64,000 nt of DNA from assembly GCF_950295315.1 (NCBI RefSeq), contig NC_080171.1, positions 110,580,378-110,644,377 of the forward strand. The letters are read 5' to 3'. Origin of the DNA: Erinaceus europaeus. Taxonomy: Eukaryota > Chordata > Mammalia > Eulipotyphla > Erinaceidae. The position numbers and the translations under genes are program-made. The number at the start of each line of letters is the position of its first letter. Within the stretch, counting starts at the first letter, position 1. The notes under the pieces were generated by a model, which was given only the letters and a program-made list of their open reading frames with translations, did no database searches and had not been told where the DNA came from. This document shows positions 47,400 through 58,857 of this stretch, one piece after another.

Positions 47400-48784
47400 C
47401 AGATGAAATTAGGGGTCTTCACGTGAGAAGAAGCTAGGAAGTGTATTTTAGGTAGGCTACCAAGGGGTCCATGACTTTAGTAATTTTTGCCTGAGCCTGA
47501 TAGAATATGGAATATTTTATGGTCTTCTTTCCCATATAATTATCATATATGTTTAAAGTATTGAGAACAGGAATATTGTAGTTTGTGCAATTAAGTCATG
47601 AAAGCACTTCTCTAATTTCTAGTGTTTAGTCTGTTGGAAAATCTGAATATTCTTTTGTGAAACGAGTTAAAATATACAGAAACTGCTCTATAAAAATATT
47701 GATTGAAGCAGTAATTAACAAACCAAATTCTAGTTGTGATTTTTGTTGTTTGATAAATAAGTCATTAACAGATGGAGTAGCTTTTAAACTAGTCCCTGAC
47801 AAGAACAATGGTTCAAATTGAGGTTGAGTGCCTTATTCTCTCAGTCATTGAGAGACCACACACATTGGCAAAAAGTCAGTAAATTCGAATTTCATGACTC
47901 AGAGAAGCAGACTTGGGGTCTATAGCATTCTAAAGCAAAATTTGAGAGATATTGTAAATAAAAATTCAAACACATTGAACAGATGTATAGAATATATATA
48001 TATATACATATATACATACACACATATATGTATATATATTAATGTGTTTGTTTCTCAAACCCATTCAGTTTTGTGTGCTTTAACTCTTTGGCCATCTTAA
48101 CTGCAAACTACTGGGAAAAATCCATATTATGGCAGCTTTATATCTCACAAGATGGCATGAGAAATCAGGTCATTTATTTGTATAGAGCTCCCTTTGTGTA
48201 CTGACTCTTCATTTTCTGCCCTCCCATTATAATAGGCAACTATATACTTCTACTTTCAAAGTCTAATAGAGCCGTTTTGCTTCAGCCTGTGCAGTTGAGG
48301 TGAGCATGTTTTCATGAAGAATAGAGGTTCCTGGCAGAATTAAGACTGTGCGGTGCCTCTTTCTGTTTGTTGACAAAGAAGCATTGCATACTCTTCCTGG
48401 AGCCAAAGAATTCTCATTTGATGACTATGAATATTCATTGAACACACAAGAATTGTATTATGAAAGCATCTGTTACACCAGGAGGGATTTAACTGCTATG
48501 CTGCGTACTTTTAGTTTATTTGGACCGTCCACAAAGAAGTTTTTATGGGACCGAGGCAATAAACTTCTTAGTGTTTACCTGTGCTAAACTCAAACAAATC
48601 ATTATGTTCCACTGATGTGAAGTTGGTGTGGCTCACATCTGCATATGCTGTGCCAGGAGTTAAATCAGCATGGTAGCAATGTGATAGGATGTTGGTGTTT
48701 TCCTTAGCGTCTTGTCCCTACTCATCCATTCATAACCTCCCTGGTATTCTCTCTTCCTTTCACAACCCTGCTTTTTAAAATGTA
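47400..48784. other. Intergenic DNA without recognised repeats
   Basis: 1.4 kb, AT-rich, with a TA-rich run at 47995-48040. Open frames such as 48348-48587 show no domain. The very low repeat load makes this another candidate for constrained non-coding DNA. Confidence 0.4.
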
Positions 48785-49460
48785 ATTTTTATTAGTGCTT
48801 TAATTCCACACAGTTCCCACCACCAGAGATCGGTCCCATCCCCACCATTGGAAGCTTCCCTATTTTTTTTTTTTTGTTTCCAGGGTTATTGCTGGGGCTC
48901 GGTGCCTACACTACTAGTCCACTGCTCCTGGAGGCCATTTTCCCCCTATTTTTGTTGCCCTTGTTGTTATTATTATTGTTGTTGCTGTTGTTGTTGGATA
49001 GGACAGAGAGAAATTGAGAGAGGAGGGGAAAACAGAGAGGAGGAGAGAAAAACACTTGTAAACCTGCTTCACCACTTGCGAAGTGCCCCTTCCCCCTGCA
49101 GGTGGGGAGCTGGGGGCTCAAATCTGGATTCTTACATCAGTTGTTGTGCTTCGAACCATGTGTACTTAACCCACTGCACTACCATCGGGCCCCCAGCTCC
49201 CTGTTCTTTATCCCTCTAGGAATATGGACCAAAATTCTTTATGGGGTGCAGAAGGTGGAAGGTCTGGCTTCTATAATTGCTACTCCACTGATCAGGAACA
49301 TTGGCAGGTCAATCTATACTCCCCAGCCTGTTTCTATCTTTCCCTAGTGGGTTACAGCTTTGAAAAGGTGAGGTTCTGGGGCACCATAGTAAAGTCATCT
49401 GCCTGGGGAGTTCAGGATGGTGTCATTGTAGTGGTTGCAACTTAGTGGCTGAAAGGCAGT
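48785..49460 (-). mobile_element. LINE-1 3' UTR split by a SINE
   Basis: The parts 48785-48862 (TTTTATTAGTGCTTTAATTCC, GTTCCCACCACCAGAGATC) and 49195-49460 (ATATGGACCAAAATTCTTTATGG, GGTCTGGCTTCTATAATTGC) are the same minus-strand L1 tail seen at 7.2 kb. Confidence 0.8.
48863..49194 (-). repeat. tRNA-derived SINE, long family, nested in the L1 3' UTR
   Basis: A complete minus-strand copy with the 3' module GTTTCCAGGGTTATTGCTGG. The head end reads CTACCATCGGGCCCCC. Confidence 0.9.
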
Positions 49461-49689
49461 AATATATAAAGCAAATTATTCGATAAACAGGAACCCAAAG
49501 GTAGGAATAGAACAAGTGAAACTAGGGGTGTCATGTGGGAAGGAGCTAGGAAGTCTATTTTAGGTATGTTCCTTGTGGCCCATGACTTTAGTAGTTTTTC
49601 CCAGAGCCTGGTAGTTAACATTCAGGTGGACTAAAAGCACTGTCTGGGAAGATGGTATCAGAGTTGAGAACAGGTTTTTTTGTTTGTTT

Positions 49690-49898
49690 GTTTGTTTTTT
49701 ATTGTCTTTATTTGCTTATTGGATAGAGACAGCCAGAAACCGAGAGGGAAGGGAGTGATAGAGATGAGGAGAGACAGACACCTGCAACATTGCTTCACCA
49801 CTAGCAAAGTTTTCCCCTTGCAGGTGGGGACTAGGGGTTCGAACCTGGGTCCTTGCACATTGTAACCTGTGCTCAACCAGGTGCGCCACCTGGCCCTT
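49690..49898 (-). repeat. tRNA-derived SINE, short family
   Basis: The + strand reads TTGTCTTTATTTGCTTATTGG, CCTGCAACATTGCTTCACC, GTTCGAACCTGGGTCC and GTGCGCCACCTGGCCC. A (GTTT)n run precedes it. Confidence 0.9.
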
Positions 49899-50380
49899 GT
49901 TTGCTTGTCTTAAGGATATTACTTCTCAGGGGTTAGTGGTGAGAAACAGTGACTTCAACGGCTTGGGAGTTTTGTCTGTTGACAGAGAGAGCAAAGTGCT
50001 AGAAAGCATCCATCAGGGAAGATTTCTTTGGACATCCCAGCTTTTCTTGGGAAACATCTCAGCTGCAGAAAGGACTGTGTTTACACTACCTTGGTGTATC
50101 TTCCATGGTGTTCTTGAAAATTCCTTCCATAGGACTTTTTGCAACTGTTTAAATACACATGTTGACATTTACATATCAGCATCATCCTAGGTAATAAGAT
50201 TCTGTGGAATCTAGGTATGAGGAGCTAGTTATAGTACACTTAATACTCCATGAAAATTTCCAATGATTTGTTTAATACATTTACATTTACTTTATTTCCT
50301 ATAATAAAATAATAATAAAACGGTTTGGCATTGGCTGCCTCTGAATGCCCTTTGGGTAACTGACTCTTGGGGGGACCAGG
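49899..50380. other. Intergenic DNA, nothing recognised
   Basis: Single-copy-looking, repeat-free. Confidence 0.5.
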
Positions 50381-50830
50381 GCCTAGGGTCATGAAAGAAA
50401 TAATTGACGTTTGCAAACTGTGAACGTAGGGGGCGCTGTGGAGTAACGAACAGCTGGGACAAAAATGGACACAGACCAAAGAGAAGTGTTCTCTAATTAC
50501 CTCTGACTTCTTTATTACTAATTTATCTCCCCCCCAACACCCCAAGTCAGTCAACACCAGGCTCTTGCTGAGAGAAGAGATAAATATCTGCACTCCCCAA
50601 GCCGTGCGCTCTCTCGCTGTTGGCACGGGCATCAGAGAGCTGGCAGGGCTGCAGCACCAGCCTCACAGATGGGTTCTGGAACAGCTCGTCTGGCCGGTGA
50701 GGCTTCTAAAGGCACTGATGTTTCGAAATTCTCTTGGGCTTTGTTGTTCTGTTGCTATCCCGTCATCCCTGGGGAGTAGTGTCATCTGTTAATTACCTCC
50801 AAACTCTTATTATGCTCACCCTGCTGTGAT
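50380..50830. promoter_or_regulatory. Repeat-free block retaining CpGs; candidate conserved regulatory element
   Basis: It contains GAACGTAGGGGGCGCTGTGG (a partial CTCF-like core) and CTAATTACCTCTGAC. It also has CCGTGCGCTCTCTCGCTG, TCTGGCCGGTGAGG and GTTAATTACCTCC. The density of CpG and TAATTA words is unusual for this intergenic DNA. Inference only. Confidence 0.35.
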
Positions 50831-51506
50831 TGTAAGGAGGTCTCAGGGGCCCAGGGTGCAGCTTAGTGGAGCCCCAAGTGGTCCAACCACTTGTCCTCAA
50901 GGTCTTACTTTGTTTTGATCCCCAGTAGGTGCTGTTTGTTGACTGACTTGGGGGATTTGGAAATTTCTGCTTTTTCCACGGGCGTTGGCAGTCCCAATAG
51001 GACAGATGCAGGCTCTCCTTTCCTAAAACTGGAACAGAACAGAGCCAAGAAAAGAGGATGGAGGGGACTGACAGACTTTATTTGGACAGTCGCTAAAAGT
51101 TGGGATCAGTGTAAGCTACCTTGTTTGTGCCCATCATTCTAGAGTTCTAACAGTAATCCCTTTCCTATTCAAGGGTAGCCCAGTCTTGATACTACATTCA
51201 ATGGTTGTCCTCCCAATGGGCAGTCTTCTGAGTGGGTCTGATTAGTTGAGTATCTAAATAACCAGACCTAAGTCCTTCCTGATGTTTCAGCAGTAGGTTC
51301 TCTTATGGGGAAGGAAGTGTTAGATCTTGAAGATCCTGTGTTCAAAGAGTGAATGAAGGAGCTAGGTTGGGAATTTGCTTACTTCTGGCTGTCTCAATAG
51401 ATCTTGTTTCAATTTTTCCTCAGAGGGACACTGGGAGTATTACGATACTCAACTAATCACTAAGAAAAGGAAGAGGAGAGGTTTCCTTAAGGTGTAAGCA
51501 TTTGTT
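50831..51506. other. Intergenic DNA, nothing recognised
   Basis: Single-copy-looking. No repeat seen until the L1 insertion at 51520. Confidence 0.5.
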
Positions 51507-51519
51507 AAGATGAGGAGTC

Positions 51520-51805
51520 CGCCAGAGACACACCCTACTAGGGAAAGAGAAAGGCAGACTGGGGGTATGGACCGACCAGTCAACGCCCATGTTCAGCGGG
51601 GAAGCAATTACAGAAGCCAGACCTTCCACCTTCTGCAACCCTCAACGACCCTGGGTCCATGCTCCCAGAGGGATAGAGAATGGGAAAGCTGCCATGGGAG
51701 GGGGTGGTTTATGGGGATTGGGTGGTGGGAATTGTGTGGAGTTGTACCCCTCCTACCTTATGTTTTTGTTCACTAATCCTTTCTTAAATAAAAAATTTAA
51801 AAAAA
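51520..51805 (+). mobile_element. 5'-truncated LINE-1 (3' UTR only) with perfect 13-bp duplication
   Basis: CGCCAGAGACACACCCTACTAG to ATCCTTTCTTAAATAAAAAATT. AAGATGAGGAGTC is at 51507-51519 and 51806-51818. Very similar to the last part of the copies at 44.1 and 63.0 kb. Confidence 0.95.
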
Positions 51806-52050
51806 AAGATGAGGAGTCTGAATTCCATATGTCTGCTTCAAAGCACAGGTCTGCCCATGATACCACACTCACAAGGGAAAAGGCAGAACATGTGAGATTA
51901 TTAGAGAAGAATGCAAATGCCAAAGTATTTGAGTATTGGGGGGAAGGAAAGATAGAAATGAAGGAGGGGCCAGGACACAGGTATCAAACCTTCAGGAGGA
52001 AAGTAGGTGACAGGTTCGGGACTAAGTCAGAAATTGTCTATTTAGGATAT

Positions 52051-52325
52051 ACTTTAAAAAAAATTATTAATTTATTCCCTTTTGTTGCCCTTGTTGTTTT
52101 ATTGTTGTAGTTATTATTGTTGTTTATATTGATGCCGTCGTTGTTGGATAGGACAGAGAGAAATGGAGAGAGGAGGGGAAGAGAAAGACACCTGCAGACC
52201 TGCTTCACCACCTGTGAAGTGACTCCCCTGCAGGTGGGGAGCCGGGGGCTTGAACTAGGATCCTTATGCCGGTCCTTACACTTCGTACCACATGCGCTTA
52301 ACCTGCTGTGCTAGCACTCTACTCC
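52051..52325 (-). repeat. tRNA-derived SINE, long family, with perfect 13-bp duplication
   Basis: A minus-strand copy without the 3' GGAGC module. CTATTTAGGATAT is at 52038-52050 and 52326-52338. Confidence 0.95.
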
Positions 52326-52338
52326 CTATTTAGGATAT

Positions 52339-52720
52339 TCTTAAGCTGCACTGCCTCACAACTGGGATGTACAGATAATTTACATTTAATGAGGTTATTG
52401 TTATTCTGACTTTACACTTGATATTTTTCATATTCCATTTTAATTCATCAGTTAAAATTCAAAAATCCATCCTAACAATCTTCTAGTATCAATATTTTGC
52501 CACTTGCAAGGAAGTATATAGAAACTTACTTACCACATTAAATTCCTCTACCCTTTCTTTTCTTTCTTACCTTTTTCTTAAATTTCTTTCTTGAACATGG
52601 CCTCTACATGCATTATTAAAATCAGTAAAAAAAAAAAAAAATTAAAAAAAGAGACCAAGCTCAGAAAATATCACATTTAACTTTCTACAATGAAACATAA
52701 TTTTGCAATTATAAAAGGAA
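52339..52720. other. AT-rich intergenic DNA, nothing recognised
   Basis: Includes an A-run at 52626-52641. Confidence 0.5.
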
Positions 52721-52726
52721 AACATC

Positions 52727-52925
52727 GGTGAATTGCACCAAAGTAAAAGACTCTGGGGTGGGGCAGGAGGAGTTGTCAGGTCCTGGAACAGGATGGCAGA
52801 GGAGAACCTAGTGGAGGGTTGAAACTGTTAGATGGAAAACTGGGAAATGTTATGCATGTACAAACTATTGTATTTACTGTGGGCTGTACACCATTAATTC
52901 CCCAATAAAGAAATAAAAAAAAAAA
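52727..52925 (+). mobile_element. 5'-truncated LINE-1 3' end (short 3' UTR type)
   Basis: GTGAATTGCACCAAAGTAAAAG through GGAAATGTTATGCATGTAC to ATTAATTCCCCAATAAAG. Flanking AAAAGGAAAACAT and AAAGAAAAACAT are similar. Confidence 0.88.
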
Positions 52926-53496
52926 AGAAAAACATTATACTATTTTTAAAAGATTGATTTTTTAGCCATGAAGCTATGCCATGAGCGATATTTGAGCTGG
53001 ACACCCAGTTCACTGGGGGGGAATTCTGGCACTGTAATGGAAATGTCTTTCCATTTCACCTTCAGTCCTTCTGGTACTGTCTCTGTCTGAGAAAGTTAAA
53101 CTGAAGCGGTGAAACTCTAGTGGTGACAAAACAAAGCAAAGGAAAAGAAAAAGAAAAGAAAAAATGAAGGAAAAAAATTACCTTTCCTTTGGACCTTATT
53201 CTTGATTTCCCAAGTTATTATTATTATTATTATTATTATTTTTTGTCTAATGAACAATAATTATTTTAAAGTAAGTCTGCTTACTATGAACCCCCTAAAT
53301 TTTCTCTCACCTGCTTTTCCTTGGAGTTTATTGATTTATTTTTCTGTGTCTGTTGGTGTTCTGAGATGCAGATCGATCTTGTTGAACCCAGATTCAGATT
53401 ATATAGGAAGTGAAAAAAAATGCAGGGATTTATAATCACATTGTTCTTGGAGTCCTGAGGCCTCAAACCAATCGCTTCCTTCCTTTTGGTCATCTG
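52926..53496. other. Intergenic DNA with (TTA)n run
   Basis: (TTA)n at 53214-53241. Nothing else recognised. Confidence 0.6.
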
Positions 53497-53509
53497 TTTG
53501 TTGCTTTAT

Positions 53510-53828
53510 TTATTTATTTCCTCCTGGGTTATCGCTGGGGCTCAGTGCCTGCACTATGAATCGACTGCTCCTAGAGGCCATTTTTTCCCCCATTTTGTTG
53601 GGGTTGTTTGTGTTGTTATTGCTGTTGTTGGATAGGACAGAGAGAAATCGAGAGATGAGGGAAGACGGGGAGGAGAAAGACACCTGCAGATCTGCTTCAC
53701 TGCCAGTGGAGTCCCCGGACCCCCACCCCGCAAATGGGAAGCTGGGGGCTTGAACTGGGATCCTGAGGCAGGTCCTCAGGCCTCGCGCCATGTGCACTTA
53801 ACCCGCTGCGCTACCACCCAGCCCCTTC
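53510..53828 (-). repeat. tRNA-derived SINE, long family
   Basis: A minus-strand copy with the 3' module (CTCCTGGGTTATCGCTGGGG). Flanks TTTGTT(G/A)CTTTAT are at 53497-53509 and 53829-53841. Confidence 0.92.
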
Positions 53829-53841
53829 TTTGTTACTTTAT

Positions 53842-54590
53842 GCATTTTATGTCACAGCATTTGTTTATAATTAGTAGGAGGACTTGAATGTACTGTACTT
53901 ACGCCATCTTGTTTGTTCCCCCTTTACTTTTGGTATTACTGCAACTTCACTGTTCTGGGACAACTCTTTTTTTAACAACTATTATTTTTGCCAACAGTTT
54001 TTTCCCCCCTGTGGGACTTTATGACTGCATGATTCCATCACTCCCAATGATCTCTCTGTCTTTTAGATAGAGGGTGAGAGATAGTGAGGCAGACTGAGAG
54101 ACACAAGTTACTGCTCCACTGCCCATGAAGTTTCCTGGTTGCATAGTGCTCCTAGGTGCGTCTAGACTATACCAGGTGAGCTATCATCTGGCAGCTGGAC
54201 TGACTTTTAGATTTTAGAAAGAATGACCAAGGAAGAGAGAAAAGGATACTGTAGCATCCGTTATGATGGACGTCAGTGGTGAACCTGGGTTGTGCACATG
54301 GCAAAGCAAGCCCCCTCCCAGTTGAGCTATCTTGTCAAAACATTTTTACTCTTGCTGATAAAATCTTAATTCATTTTTGACTCTCACCTTGAGTCCAGGG
54401 TTTTTCATTGCTGTTCTTTTCCTTAAACTGTTGAAGTCCCTTTCCACAGATGGTGTGTTTCAGTACATACTTACCAATTCATGGCTATTGCCGACTCATT
54501 CATGTTTCTTGGTCTTATCTCTATTTGAAAAGATATGAGATGCCTCCTCTAACTCTGTCATACTTGTCATGGTTCAGGACTCAAGGCTGG
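53842..54590. other. Intergenic DNA with a degenerate SINE
   Basis: 54065-54195 (TAGATAGAGGGTGAGAGATAG, ACAAGTTACTGCTCCACTGC, AGGTGAGCTATCATCTGGC) looks like an old reversed tRNA-SINE. The rest is unrecognised. Confidence 0.45.
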
Positions 54591-54599
54591 GACTTTCCT

Positions 54600-54871
54600 T
54601 TTTTTAAAATTTTTATTTATATTTATTTTTCCCTTTTTGTTGCCCTTGTTGCTTTCTATTATTGTAGTTATTATTGTTGTTGATGTCGTCATTGTTAGAT
54701 AGGACAGAGAGAAATGGAGAAAGGAGAGGAAGACAGAGGGAGAGAGAGAGAGACACCTGCAGACCTGCTTCATCGCCTGTGAAGCGACTCCCCAGAAGGT
54801 GGGAGCCAGTCCTTGTGCTTTGTGCCACATGCGCTTAACCCGCTTAACCCACTGCGCTACCGCCGACTCCC
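54600..54871 (-). repeat. tRNA-derived SINE, long family
   Basis: A minus-strand copy. Near the head CGCTTAACC is tandemly duplicated (54832 and 54841). GACTTTCC flanks it at 54591-54598 and 54872-54879. Confidence 0.92.
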
Positions 54872-54894
54872 GACTTTCCATTTTTTTCGATAAA

Positions 54895-55125
54895 TTAATT
54901 AGAATTCTGGAACCAATGTGCTTTCAAAGCCAGGCTGATTTGATTTCAACTTCTGTCTACCTAATATTAGTTGCAGCATCTTAAATTAAGTTACTTAATC
55001 TCTTTGAATTCTGGTTTCCTCCTTTGCAAATTTGTTTTCATGGATACCTTTATCACAGAAGGTATAATTGTGAAACTTGAAACATGCATTAAGTATTTAC
55101 GACAATGAATCACAGAAATGGGATT
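54895..55125 (+). repeat. MIR SINE relic
   Basis: AAAGCCAGGCTGATTTGATTTC, AAATTAAGTTACTTAATCTC and AATTCTGGTTTCCTCCTTTGC follow the MIR order (tRNA-like part, core, TTACTTAA word). An old mammal-wide element. Confidence 0.7.
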
Positions 55126-55241
55126 AGCTGATTGTGTCAGTAGAAGAGGTTCTAAGGAAAAAAAAGAAGCTGGGTATCTGTAGAGGAGACAGCACGTGGC
55201 AGAGAAAAACAAAAGGAGTAGAAATAAAAAAAATTCTAACT

Positions 55242-55520
55242 GAGAGTTGGGTGGTAGCACAGCGGGTTACGCGCAGGTGGCGCAAAATGCAAGGACAGGC
55301 ATAAGAATCCGAGTTCAGCTCCAGGCTCCCCACCTGCAGGGGAGTCACTTCACAGGCGGTAAAACAGGTCTGCAGGTGTCTATCTTTCCTTCCCCTTCTC
55401 TTTCTTCCCCTCTTCTCTCCATTTCTCTCTGTCCTACCTAACAACGATGACATCAGTAACAACAACAACAATAATAACTACAACAACAATGAAAAACAAG
55501 GGCAACAAAAGGGAAAAAAA
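55242..55520 (+). repeat. tRNA-derived SINE, long family
   Basis: GAGAGTTGGGTGGTAGCACAG through the B-box region GAGTTCAGCTCC (mutated) and AACAACAACAACAATAATAAC to CAACAAAAGGGAAAAAAATC. Confidence 0.9.
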
Positions 55521-55694
55521 TCCTGTTAGGTGGGAGAACTATTAATGTTGATGCTTGGGACTTAGCGGGGAAATGTGTCTCCCCTGGGAACAAACACCTG
55601 ATCAGTGTGACTGTAGTGCATTCTGAACAGACCATGTCCCTGAAGTGCATGGAATTTGACACTGGTAAAACTATGGGGCAGTTTACACTGGTAA

Positions 55695-55918
55695 AACTAT
55701 GGGGCAGGGGTGGTAGGCATCTGGTTAAGCACACACATCATAGAGCTCAAGGACCCAGGTTCAAACCCCTGGTCCCCACTTGCAGGGGGAAAGCTTCATA
55801 CCTGGTGCAGCAGGTCTGAAGGTGTCTCTCTATCTCCTCCCCTCTCAATTTCTCTCTGTCTTTATCCAACAATAGTAATAACAACAACAATAACAACAAT
55901 AACTGTGGTAAAAGGAAA
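55695..55918 (+). repeat. tRNA-derived SINE, short/long intermediate
   Basis: GGTGGTAGGCATCTGGTTAAG, GGTTCAAACCCCTGGTCCCC, CTCTCTGTCTTTATCCAAC, then a CAA-rich part. It is preceded by a tandem repeat of ACTGGTAAAACTATGGGGCAG (55662 and 55687). Confidence 0.85.
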
Positions 55919-55919
55919 G

Positions 55920-57980
55920 TAGCTCTGTCCAGGGGGGGTTACTGATTAAATGTTTGGGGCCAAAGGAATGATTCAGGAAAAAAATAAATAACAGGATTAG
56001 AGGGAGGAAAATGAATACAGCCAGTCCAAACATTTGTGTTAAGTTTAAAATGGGAATTGTGAGAAGAAGACGCCTACCTGGAGTTATTTTTGAATGGAAA
56101 TTATGACGATTTGGAAGGTGGTGGAGCAGGATGGATGGGGACTCACTCTAAAGAAGGGTGGACCCAGATAGTTGAAGAGGAAAACAAAGAGATTATTTGC
56201 AGGACTGTGGGTTTTGGCAGAGCAGGAATACAGCTACTCACAGATAGAACCTGTGAATATAAAATGGTGGGCCGGCTGGCAGAGTTGACACAGTGGTCTC
56301 TGTTGGTGCAGCAAGGCTACCTTCCCCATTAGGCCTCAACTGTTTATATTTAGTTAGCCTTCAAACTTGCAAGGAGACAAGTGCAAGTATCTCATGACTT
56401 TGCAGAAGCTGAACTGGTAAAGTTGGTGTTTAGATTTCCAAAATGGTTCCTTGCCATCCCTCCCCTGCCCCCCCCCCACACCAAATGCAATACTATTTCT
56501 GGGGAGAGAGGCAGTGACTGAGAACCAGCCCTCCTGATACACACACAGAAACACACACCAACACAGAAGCACACACTACAGAAAATTTAAGGCAATGGCT
56601 CCCCAAGCTGTTGTCACTGTCACCCTTTATAATCAGCCCACATGTATGTTATAGTTGATGAAGAGCAAATGCTTTGAAGATCCCCATGCACGTGTGCAAT
56701 GTGTGTGGTTTATTGACGACCACTGGGGGAATTTCTGATTTGTTATTTGTAGGCATGTAGGATTCTAGCAGCAACAGTGATGTGATGCAGTTTTCTCTGC
56801 TTAATTTCCCCGGTGTGCTTGTAATTATTGATTTACCAAATGAAAGAATTCTCATTTCAGCAAGCAGTCATTACTTCAGCTAATCCTGTCTTGGCTCTGT
56901 ACCCAATGAGCTTTGTGCTATCCTATGTGTCTTCAAAGGTCTGTCAAGCTGCTTAGGACCATGCTTCTTTCTGTTCTTTTCTTCCAGACACTGTTCCCCA
57001 GAGAGCAGTGGTGTTTGTAAGTGAGCTTATTGACCTATGATTGCAGATACAGAATATAATCTATTTATTTGTGCTTTCTGCTGGTTTTGAATTAATCTCC
57101 AATTTTTATGTACATCTGTAGAATAAAATGTTTAAAATGCGATAACATCATCTAAGCACAAAACCAGCACCCATGCTGCTGTGCTATACTGCAATCAGTG
57201 CTTTTTCACTCCAATAGTTCTCAAACTAGGATCTCATTGCCAATAGCTTCAGGATCATCTAGGAAGTACTTGACATGCATAGTCCTGAGATCCATCCCAG
57301 ATCTATTGAGTTAGGAAGCCAGTGGATCTATGTTGAGCAAGTGTCTGAGCTCTATGTCCACTAATCCTGCTTTTTCAGTCACTGTGCTGTTGTGTTTTAT
57401 CCCAAAGGCCACTCAAGAGATTTATCTCTGCCTTTGGGGCAGGATTCTAATGGTGCCTAAGTCTGAGCAGTGCTTGCAAAACAGATATGTCTACTAAACA
57501 ATGATCAAAATCAAAGTGATCATCACCTTCAAAGGTTTTTCTCTTGGCACCTGGCACTGCTTTTTCTTATCCCTTTACTAAGTTTGGGGCATGTGCCTCT
57601 GGGAGATAGGGACTTTGTTTTTCCACTTAGCCTCTACCTGTGAAGTGGAAATTCTGTCTTGGGAATAGTATGCTGAGGACACTGGGGTGCTGAGCACACA
57701 TTCTTTAGCTCATGAGCAGTGGTTTTACATTTAGGAGATTCAAACTGGCAGAACCTCAGACATTTGACATCTTTCACCAAGGACTCAGATGGGGGGTGGA
57801 GGTGGTGGTATTGGAAGAGAAATTTGTCCCCTATGTCCTACTTTTAGAGATGTGACTCAGGGTTTTGTTTTTTTTTTTTGAGAAGACTGGTAGGTCCTCC
57901 AGAAAATGGCCCCTGTTCTTTCCCAAGGGGGAACTGATGTATTTGCAATAAAAGGTGAAGTTCAAGCCAACATTCATTCT
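55920..57980. other. 2-kb intergenic block without recognised repeats
   Basis: The longest stretch in the window downstream of 30 kb with no SINE or L1. The open frame at 56090-56332 has no domain. 56600-57170 is complex AT-rich sequence (GTAATTATTGATTTACC, TTGAATTAATCTCC, ATTACTTCAGCTAATCC) and is my best candidate for a conserved element. Confidence 0.45.
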
Positions 57981-57984
57981 TTTT

Positions 57985-58380
57985 TTATTACTATTTTTTC
58001 CACATCATTTAAAAAAGTTGTGATGAATAGTGGTTTGTAAGGTTATAAGATTACAGGGTATATAGTTCCACATGACACCTGACATCAAAATCTACTGTCT
58101 CCACACTCCCAATGATAACCACCACTGTTCTTACAAAATCTTAGAGACAGTTCATCTTTTTAAAAACAGTCTATTTTATTTCAATGACACAGAGAAGAAA
58201 AGGTAGATATATAGACATATAGATAGATAGATAGATAGATAGGCCAGAGCTCTGCTCAGCTCTGGCTTGTGATGGTGCTGGGGATTGAACCTGGAAAGTC
58301 TTTTTGCATAATTATGATGCTGTCTCCTAAGCCTGAGACAGTTCATTCTAATAGCAGTGCAGACATTGGTGAAAAACATT
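57985..58380 (-). mobile_element. Old LINE-1 3' end split by a SINE
   Basis: The + strand pieces 57985-58155 (TTTATTACTATTTTTTCC, GGTTATAAGATTACAGGG, TCTTACAAAATCTTAGAGAC) and 58347-58380 belong to the L1 tail type at 25.2 kb. Confidence 0.6.
58156..58334 (-). repeat. tRNA-derived SINE, AT-glyco family, with (TAGA)n, nested in L1
   Basis: The + strand reads CAGAGCTCTGCTCAGCTCTGG, GGGGATTGAACCTGG and GCATAATTATGATGCTGTC. A (GATA)n run is at 58205-58243. GAGACAGTTCAT is at 58144-58155 and 58335-58346, a perfect 12 bp. Confidence 0.93.
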
Positions 58381-58438
58381 TGGAAGGGAGTTTAAAATCT
58401 TGAAGATCCTGGCCCAAACTGTGGCAATTGGTATTTTT

Positions 58439-58844
58439 TAATATATTTATTTATTTTCCCTTTTGTTGCCCTTGTTGTTTTTTATTGTTGTTGTAGTTAT
58501 TATTGTTGTTGTTGTAGTTATTATTGTTGTTGTTGTTGATGTCGTCATTGTTAGGACAGAGAAATGGAAAGAAGAAGGGAAGACAGAGGGGGGAGAGAAA
58601 GATAGACACCTGTTGTTATTATTGTTGTTATTGATGTCATCTTTGTTGGACAGGACAGAGAGAAATGGAGAGAGAAGGGGAAGACAGAGAGGGGAGAGAA
58701 AGAGACACCTGCAGACCTGCTTCACCGCTTGTGAAACAACTCCCCTGCAGGTGGGGAGCCTGGGCTAGAACCAGGATCCTTACGCCGGTCCTTGTGCTTT
58801 GCGCCACATGCGCTTAACCCACGGCACTACTGCCTGACTACTGT
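58439..58844 (-). repeat. tRNA-derived SINE, long family, with internal tandem duplication
   Basis: The segment from the TTG-rich part through AGATAGACACCTG occurs twice (58500-58612 and 58613-58710) before a single head. One duplication, AATTGGTATTTTT at 58426-58438 and 58845-58857, bounds the whole unit, so this is one insertion. Confidence 0.9.
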
Positions 58845-58857
58845 AATTGGTATTTTT

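Noticed and set aside
48348..48587. 79-codon open frame in repeat-free DNA
   Set aside because: No start context and no similarity to a known family that I can recall. AT-rich DNA like this gives such frames by chance.
56090..56332. 80-codon open frame with D-Y-D-D-like and R-T-C-E-Y words
   Set aside because: No recognisable domain, splice sites or codon bias. Short enough to be chance in unique DNA.
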